From assembly GCA_021018995.1 (NCBI GenBank), contig CM037590.1, forward strand, positions 86,832,097 to 86,896,096: a DNA stretch of 64,000 bases. The letters run 5' to 3'. The translations under genes were made by a program, and so were the position numbers. The notes beneath the pieces are model-generated. The model searched no databases, was not told where the DNA came from, and saw only the letters and a list, made by a program, of their open reading frames with translations. Each line of letters starts with the position of its first letter. The first letter of the stretch is position 1. The stretch is from Chloranthus sessilifolius. Its lineage: Eukaryota; Streptophyta; Magnoliopsida; Chloranthales; Chloranthaceae. This document shows positions 57,926-64,000 of this stretch, piece by piece.

Positions 57926-58259
57926 CATCCATCTTCCTCAATCTTGTAAATATAGTTTTATAATTATGTTTTATAAAATTAGATCTAGTGACACCCGAAA
58001 AGCTCTCTTTCTTCCTAGATTAGGCTAGAAGTGCCAAATCTGTAGCAGATCTAAAGGTCTACTATATAGCCTATAGGTTTTAGATCACTACTCCCTGTGG
58101 GACATACTCTTACTTTTAAAACTTGCTACAAAAGGACCATGTATCTTGCAGATCTTAATATTTTAATGTGCTGAATCCATCTCTGTTTTACTTTTGATTT
58201 AATTTGTTTTCACCAACTGATTTTTATATAATAAATCAGCACCTGAAATATACTCAACA
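57926..58259 (+). repeat. Solo Athila LTR, right part
   Basis: Matches the last part of the LARD-A LTR (6405-6735): ccatccatcttcct, gtgacacccgaaaagctctc, ggtctactata, agatcactactccctgtggg, and end CTCAACA. Confidence 0.85.
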
Positions 58260-58935
58260 GTTGACCATCTAAATGTTTAGGGTGGGTGTCATTAGGATTG
58301 TTGTACCCTCATTTACCCTATTTGCAATCCTCTAGCCATTTGAAATCCCACCCTATCATCTATCATTGAACCCTATTGCCCACTTTTTCAAGCTCTCAAA
58401 ATCCTAGGACACCTTAGGTTAGAGATTACCTAATTGTTAACCCAATTAGCCCATTTAACCTCTCACTAATCCTCCCATTCTCTATAAATAGAGAGCCACC
58501 CCTCTTGTTTAAGGGTTGGAAAATTTTTAAGGAGAGAAAATTCTAGTGAGCACCCCTCCCATTTGCCTCCACTAAACCCATATAATTCCAGCACCCTAGT
58601 TCATCCTTGACACCCCATTATCTATCATAAATCAGTGAGTTTGAGCTAGATCTAGCCCCTAGCCTTCTTCTCCTACCCTTTAGCTTCCTAGCCTTAGAGT
58701 TTAGAACCCATCCAACAACCCATTTGCTATCGGAAGCTCACTGTTGTCGCTCTCGCGTGAAGGATCATAGTGGTGCTACACTGGCCCGAGAGCTCTGCCT
58801 CTCCCCTCTATCCCTCTACCTTCTTTGCTTTTCCTCTATCCTAGAATTGAGCCATTACGCTATCCAAATTTCGGTAAGCAGGAAGGGCTCAATAGGATCG
58901 GTGTGCCTTTGGGCAAGGGGAAGTGCCGCTCATTT

Positions 58936-58983
<48 letters not shown>

Positions 58984-59236
58984 CACATCCAAACTGCCAT
59001 AGTAGAGACTGCTTACGAGCGGATTGGTCGGGTACCTAACACCTTCTCAATCGATAACCGAAGCCCCTACCGAATAGCCTTTGGCGTAAACCAGAATTAG
59101 AGTTATATTTTTGCACTTTGGTGCTTTCAATATTGATTTAAGGTTTCCCGGAACACTAAAAGCTCCGAGTGGCAACTCTATATTTTTCACAAGAGCACAT
59201 TGTCGCGACGGATCGTTAAAAATCTACGATTGCACA
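58260..59236 (+). repeat. Tat-2 5' LTR, right part
   Basis: Resumes at ttgaccatctaaatg and runs through a TATA box (TATAAATA at 58483-58490), a (TA)18 run (about 58941-58976) and the 'ggtacctaacaccttctcaa' block to GATTGCACA. It matches the reverse complement of 31960-32900. The end is fixed by the primer site two bases later. Confidence 0.85.
58941..58976. repeat. (TA)n microsatellite
   Basis: About 18 TA units inside the Tat-2 LTR. The related solo LTR at 31960-33556 lacks a run this long, so it expanded after they separated. Confidence 0.9.
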
Positions 59237-59238
59237 AA

Positions 59239-59256
59239 TGGCAACTCTGCTGGGGA
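59239..59256 (+). other. Primer binding site of Tat-2, Tat/Ogre type
   Basis: tggcaactctgctgggga, close to the common Tat/Ogre form TGGCGACTCCGCTGGGGA, whose first bases complement the acceptor end of an arginine tRNA (…GGAGTCGCCA). Confidence 0.75.
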
Positions 59257-60490
59257 GTAGCTAGTAGAGCTTCCCCTTGATATTTGACTTTTTTTTTATT
59301 ATTTACTAACGTTTGTTTGTTTTCTCTTAGTTTTTACTCACCCCTATGGTTCCTTCGATTTTCTCACCCCTACTTTCTATCATTTACGTGCCTTAGCCGA
59401 TTGGCGTGCCTACTTGCGCATTGTCTTTACAATTCCTTACTTTCTGTCGATTACATGCCTTAGCCATTTGGTGGGCCTACATGAGTATTTATTTTATTGC
59501 AATCATATCCTACCAATGGACGTCGGCCGGTAGAGGCGGCACGAGACCATCACTATCCATTTTTGGACTTTAAGAAAACTCCCTTAAATTTTGAAATTAA
59601 AATTGAATCAAGAGGGGGACTTAATTGAATTTTTACAGGGGTAGATTTTTCAAGGGTTGAGAATTTTAGGCAAAGATACAAATGCCCGGTTCTTAGTACA
59701 ACGGCAGCCCCTAGTGGTGGTGATTCGAAAAAGTATCACCCCATCCAGTATCTGAGAAGGCGCTTGCGACGGAGGTATATAGGTTGGGAGACCGATCCTG
59801 TTACAAAGCTTAAAACCCTTGGGGAGAGCGTTAGTAGTCCCGAATTGACCTTGTATCCCAAGGTTCGGTGAGGAGAGACCCGTTGCAACTAAGAGACCAG
59901 TCGCCGAAAGTATTGCTTCCAGAAAACCAATAGAACAAGACCAATTTCGGGTTGTTGTTCTGCTATCAAAAATATTTTGCCCCACTGTTTATACGCGGCG
60001 CATGTAAAATACGAGCCAAACTTAGTTTTTCTTAGATTTACTTTGGCGCGTGTAATACCTGTGCCAAGCTTAATCTGACCTAATCTAGCCTGGCGCATGT
60101 AATACACACGTCAAGTCTAGACAAAGTTGTGCAGCCCGAATCTGAGGCCTATCTCACCATCCCAAATTCCCCGCTTAGTGGTTTAGAACCTTCGATAAGT
60201 CTCACACTCTCCGACACGCAAGACACCCCCGCCGGTCAAAAGAGGATAACTTCTTATTAACTTGCTCTGGGGGATCGGATTGTTTGCATTGATTCCCGTG
60301 CCTTCAATAGATCAAAGGGTTTCCCTTTGACTCTTTCGAAGCACATCAGGATCTCCCCGTGAGATTTATTTAGGGTACAAACACCACCCGAAATGGGAAT
60401 TCAAGGGCCCCAGAGTTGTTCATCACAAAAATCCATTTACAAAATTTCAAAAAAACTAAATAAACAAAAAATCGAAAAAAGAGGAGTTTT
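59257..60490 (+). other. Tat-2 leader
   Basis: Noncoding leader. At 59985-60110 three degenerate palindromes (gcgcatgtaaaatacgagcc, ggcgcgtgtaatacctgtgcc, ggcgcatgtaatacacacgtc) echo those of the LTR. The 'gacacgcaagacacccccgc' block at 60210 precedes gag. No gene. Confidence 0.65.
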
Positions 60491-62560
60491 GTGGTGTCGG
60501 CACAACGACATCGCCTTACCCTCCATCATCCCGTAGGGGAAGAAGGAGGAAAGTTTACGGGCCCCATCCGAGGCATCTGTACCCCACCCGTCATCAAGCT
60601 ATGTCGTGGGCAGTGGATCCGGCATACGCCGATCCCGACTCATTCCCATGTGGAAGAGATGTTCACATCCATCCCCCTCACCCAATCCCCATTTACCGTC
60701 ACCGGGCACTTCGGTGCACCCATTTTCCCATTCACCACCACTCAAATTGCCCAAAATCCGACTCCCCATTCCCCATCATTTTCCCAAGCCATGCCCAATT
60801 CTCCCATATCCACTCCACACTTCCCCTCCAATCCAAGCCCACCACATATATCCCCGTCTACCCAGGTCATGGCCAATTTTCCCAACCCATCCACCATGAA
60901 AAATTTTCCCCCATTCACATCTAACATACCCCATATTCCCTCTACTTCCATCATACCCAATTTTTCACATCCATCCACACAACATACATCCTAACCCTCC
61001 ACATCCAACCCAAATTTTTATTCCACATCAAATCCTCATAACCCCCATTTTCCCACATACACCCAAGCAATGCCCAATTTATCCCAATCCCTCCAAATAC
61101 TCCCCATTTCCCCTCATTCACCCAAAATCCACCACATTTCCCTCCATCTACCCGGGTCATGCCCAATTTTCTCCAATCCACCCAAACAATGCCCAACTTT
61201 CCCTCATCAATAATGCACAATTTTTCCACCTCTACTCAGATCATGCCCATTTTCTCCCATACGTCCCCCTCATTAGGTGAGACATCCACTTCTAACTCCA
61301 TACCCGACCCCATGTTAATGATGGAGGACATGGTGAAGGCCTACACCATTTGAAAGGCCTCCCAAAGTCATCCTCTTCCACCCTAAATACCCAATCCCCA
61401 AAAAACCCTCCAAAATTGCCATATTTCCTTTCCCCAAAATTCTAATCAACCTCCCATTATCCATCCAAGCCTCCCATCAACTATGGGGTCATTTGAGCGG
61501 GCCTCAAGGTCCAATACCCCAAGCCCATCAAGGCCCAATACTCCAAGCCCATCAAGGCCCAATACCCCATACCCAAGCCCATCAAAGTCCAATACCCCAA
61601 GCCCATCAACGCCTAATACCCCAAGCCCATCAAGGCCTAATACGCCAAGCCCATCAAGGCCTATATGCCCAAAGCCCTTATACCCCAGGCCTAGGAGCTC
61701 AAAGCCCTTATGCCCCAGGTCCACAAGCTCAAAGCTCACAAACCCAAGCCCAAGGCCCATAAGCTCAAAACCCATATTCCCCAGGCCCACAATCCCAAGA
61801 CCCATATGCCCAAGGCGCACAAGCCCAAGGCCCACAAGCCCGAACTGGACCAAGCCCAAGGCCCACATCATCAAACCATCCACAATTCCCCCAATTACCC
61901 GCATTCACTTATACCCAGCAAACCACCATTCACCCTTAAATTGCCAATCCCCCTCGCCCCTCTCATCCAATCTCTCAACCCGGCATGGTCCCCATTTATC
62001 CACATGTCTCACACCCTTCCCAATATGAGGATCTATCACATACCATCAGTCATTCCCAATTTATCCATCCTCTCATCCCCCAACCCAATCAACAAAATTT
62101 TTATCAAGCCCAGTTGCCTCATCAGGCACTTGCCCAAAATCCATAATTCACCCATCCCCTTACCCCACAAATTCATCATCAAAGATTCCCCCACATACAA
62201 TAGTCCCACCAAGAACCCACTCAACCCCTCCAAAATCCCCCATTGATTCATCAAAATCCTCACCAACCCCAATTGCCTCATCAAGCACCTGCCCAACCCA
62301 TTCAGAATCAGCAGGATAACCTCTCCCCTCCTCAACCGTATGTTGATCAATAATACAAGGAAGATGAGATCAAAAATAGTGGGGCCTATGAGGGGGCATT
62401 CGCCAACTTTAATCCCCCACCGCCCACACTTAACAATCCCTAGGCCGTTCAAAATGAAGGGAGGCAGCCTCTTGAGGGAATAACCCCTGCCCCATCATCC
62501 AGAGAATCCGAGCAGTTGAAAGAAGAAATAGATAAAATTTAGAAGCAACTGATGAAGGTA
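60491..62560 (+). pseudogene. Tat-2 gag, Pro/Gln/Ser-rich N-terminal part
   Basis: Low-complexity coding region leading into Gag. It contains degenerate repeats of the type STQxMPNF in two frames (60780-61260), then a 24-bp minisatellite (61497-61690), then a Q/P/H-rich stretch (…QNFYQAQLPHQALAQ…). The best frame starts with the ATG at 60491 and agrees with the minisatellite frame GPIPQAHQ, but it is broken near 60993 and by several later stops. A further frame change near 62560 leads to the Gag core. Confidence 0.55.
61497..61690 (+). repeat. 24-bp coding minisatellite in Tat-2 gag
   Basis: About seven copies of ccaagcccatcaaggcccaa-type units, 24 bp each with one 30-bp unit. They translate as GPIPQAHQ, GPILQAHQ, SPIPQAHQ, RLIPQAHQ, GLIRQAHQ. 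The whole-codon period keeps the frame. Confidence 0.85.
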
Positions 62561-62579
62561 GGGGACCGAGATTTATGCC

Positions 62580-63770
62580 ACAGACTTCTCAGATCTGTGC
62601 CTTTTTGCTGAGGTACCACTGCCACTCAAATTTAAAATGCCTACATTCGACAAATACAATAGCACAGGCAACCCCATTGCACACCTCAAGTTCTACTGCA
62701 AGGACATGTGCCAATACGGTGGAGACAAATGACTCCTTATCATAGTGTTTCAGAAGAGTCTTACGGGCCCAGCTTTGAGATGGTTCACTTCTCTTAAACC
62801 ATCCATGATTAAAAGATGGAAAGATCTTACCCACCTATTCCAAGAGCAGTATGTCTACAATATAGACATTGAACCCCGCAAGTCAGATCTAGCCCGTCTA
62901 AAGTAAAAGTCTAACGAAGCATTCAATGACTACCTTGGGCGATGGAGGGCATTGGCAACTCAAGTCCGAAACAGAATACCCATTGACGAACAAATCGAGA
63001 TGATCTCAAAAAATACTCTACCAGTCATCTCAGACTTCTTGGTATACCAACAGCAGTCTAGCTTTGCTGATTTGGTAAGGAATACCAACCGTTGAGAGGA
63101 CGTAATAAGAGAGGGACGACTGAGCAAGAATATAGCCAGTGGGGTCCACAAATTTTCAGAACAGAGAACCGAGAGAGGAGCAGGGGCAGAGGTTACTGCC
63201 ATAATGGCCACACAGCCCAATACCAACATAGTACCATTCTAATTTGGGATAGCACCGCAAGCCCCAACACCAAAAAATCAGGCTCTAAGGTAGAACAATG
63301 TCCCCTAGGGGCAAATGACCCCTGAGCAAAGAAGGGCTCGATACGACCAAGCATTCACTCCCTTAGGATAATCCCTAAGTGTCCTCTTGCCGTTGCTGAT
63401 CAAGAAGGGTTTGGTTACTCAGCTTCAACCAAGATCCCCACCGAATCCATTCTCAAAAAATTATGATCCCAGCACATATTGCAATTTCCATCAAAAGCTG
63501 AGACATCCAACTGATCGGTGCTTTCGTTGAAACACGCGATAGAGGAATTGATTGAGGCAAGGAAACTCATCCCCCAACACCCCCAAGCTAATCAGCACAT
63601 TAATATCATGCAGGCACCATTACCGCCGCACCTGCAGGGAGGAATGGGCCCAAGGGCCACCATTAACATTGTGGAGGAAGGGATGAAAGAATTTGATCCC
63701 TCTGAATCTATCGCTAAAATAGGGAGTTTCATGCCGCCCGGGCACAAGGTCATAAGAATGAGATCATAGG
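62580..63770 (+). pseudogene. Tat-2 gag core and zinc motif (broken)
   Basis: Capsid core: EVPLPLKFKMPTFDKYN, STGNPIAHLKFYCKDM, FQKSLTGPALRWF, FQEQYVYN, SNEAFNDYLGRWRALATQV, IPIDEQIEMI and FADLVRN. Then a Tat-style zinc motif CNFHQKLRHPTDRC at 63480-63521, followed by KHAIEELIEARKLI and a linker to GSFMPPGHKVIRMRS. Stops at 62731, 62906, 63094, 63241 and 63528 fit Arg, Gln and Trp/Leu codons changed by transitions. It resembles Tat-1 gag in order. Confidence 0.88.
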
Positions 63771-64000
63771 GGTGATCGAGCCATTAAATTTAGCCGATTA
63801 TTTCCCATACCCTATACCGCAAGCAACAACCCTGGATTTAAGGATGTATTTCCCTACACTCGCACTTGTCAACCATGTGGAGCCCAATTTTTACTCACCC
63901 CAAATATTTCAGTCATTCCCAACACCAATAGCTGATCACTACGCGTCACCCAATCCATCGCCAGCACCAATCTAATACAGTTGGCACGATTTTGCTCCAC
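63771..64000 (+). pseudogene. Tat-2 gag to protease linker, runs off the window
   Basis: Open frame from 63772 to 63975 with Pro/Tyr-rich sequence (LNLADYFPYPIPQ). It sits where Tat-1 has its gag-protease linker. No domain seen. Confidence 0.5.

Larger units (their letters stand above)
6927..58259 (+). mobile_element. Athila-type solo LTR split by Tat-1
   Basis: Left part 6927-8072 begins TGTTGGTGTTAGTC and matches the LARD-A LTR start ('ttacccctttaatctggctttt'). Right part 57926-58259 matches the LARD-A LTR end, including 'gtgacacccgaaaagctctc', and finishes CTCAACA. Neither a primer site nor a polypurine tract borders it, so it is a solo LTR. TTGAC occurs at 6921-6925 and 58261-58265, one base off each end. 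The target itself naturally holds TTGACC twice, so the duplication is suggestive only. The middle of the LTR is missing, lost with the end of the Tat-1 3' LTR. Confidence 0.75.
6736..64000 (+). mobile_element. Tat-2: outermost Tat/Ogre-like gypsy element, interrupted
   Basis: The pieces are LTR fragment 6736-6926, LTR fragment 58260-59236, primer site 59239-59256, leader to 60490, and gag running past the window end. The two LTR fragments are recognised as one unit by comparison with the uninterrupted minus-strand copy at 31960-33556. There, sequence like the end of 6736-6926 runs directly into sequence like the start of 58260. Everything between 6927 and 58259 is therefore later insertion. 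Pol lies outside the window. Confidence 0.8.

Noticed and set aside
60742-61904. Minus-strand frames rich in Gly/Leu/Met (LGLDGLGVLG-like)
   Set aside because: Antisense of the Pro/Gln-rich gag repeats; mirror of low-complexity coding.
61483-62028. Alternative + frame reading SRPNTPSP repeats
   Set aside because: Same minisatellite in another frame; the QAHQ frame agrees with the frame of the gag ATG at 60491.

Overview
This window is plant (angiosperm) nuclear DNA made almost entirely of nested LTR retrotransposons; I see no host gene, tRNA or rRNA. The plant assignment rests on Ty3/gypsy elements of two plant-only types. One is Tat/Ogre-like: G-patch after the protease, two RNase H domains, an arginine-tRNA-like primer site, and an antisense plant mobile domain (PMD) gene. 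The other is Athila-like: aspartate-tRNA primer site, DLG-type protease, long LTRs full of short repeated motifs. I cannot name the species.

Layout from outside in. (1) An old Tat-type element, Tat-2 (+): pieces of its 5' LTR lie at 6736-6926 and 58260-59236, followed by primer site, leader and gag to the window end. (2) Its LTR is interrupted on the left by a gag-pol-less Athila derivative, LARD-A (1-6735), and in the middle by an Athila solo LTR (6927-8072 plus 57926-58259). (3) That solo LTR is split by a second Tat-type element, Tat-1 (+, 8073-57925): LTR, gag, protease, RT/RNase H, integrase, then a spliced antisense PMD gene. (4) Tat-1 is interrupted by two minus-strand Athila elements, Athila-1 (24853-38683, inside PMD intron 1) and Athila-2 (39701-52114). 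(5) Those carry further insertions: a + strand solo LTR with a perfect target duplication (28286-30403), a minus-strand Tat-2-type solo LTR (31960-33556), and LARD-B (46314-51589), which is joined to an Athila-2 LTR remnant by a deletion.

All coding regions are decayed. The stops I checked, and the two lost catalytic aspartates (protease and RT), fit C-to-T or G-to-A change, as expected from long cytosine methylation. The least ordinary signals are structural: an 18-hairpin array in each Tat-1 LTR with a near-constant 8-nt loop, AT-rich palindromes in the Tat-2 LTR family, a hairpin plus G-run at a near-fixed distance from the 3' LTR in Athila-type elements with stem changes that keep pairing, repeated R-U5 hairpins, and short CpG-motif arrays. 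An element-encoded PMD protein together with an LTR motif array is formally similar to sequence-specific anti-silencing systems of other plant transposons; that link is a hypothesis only.
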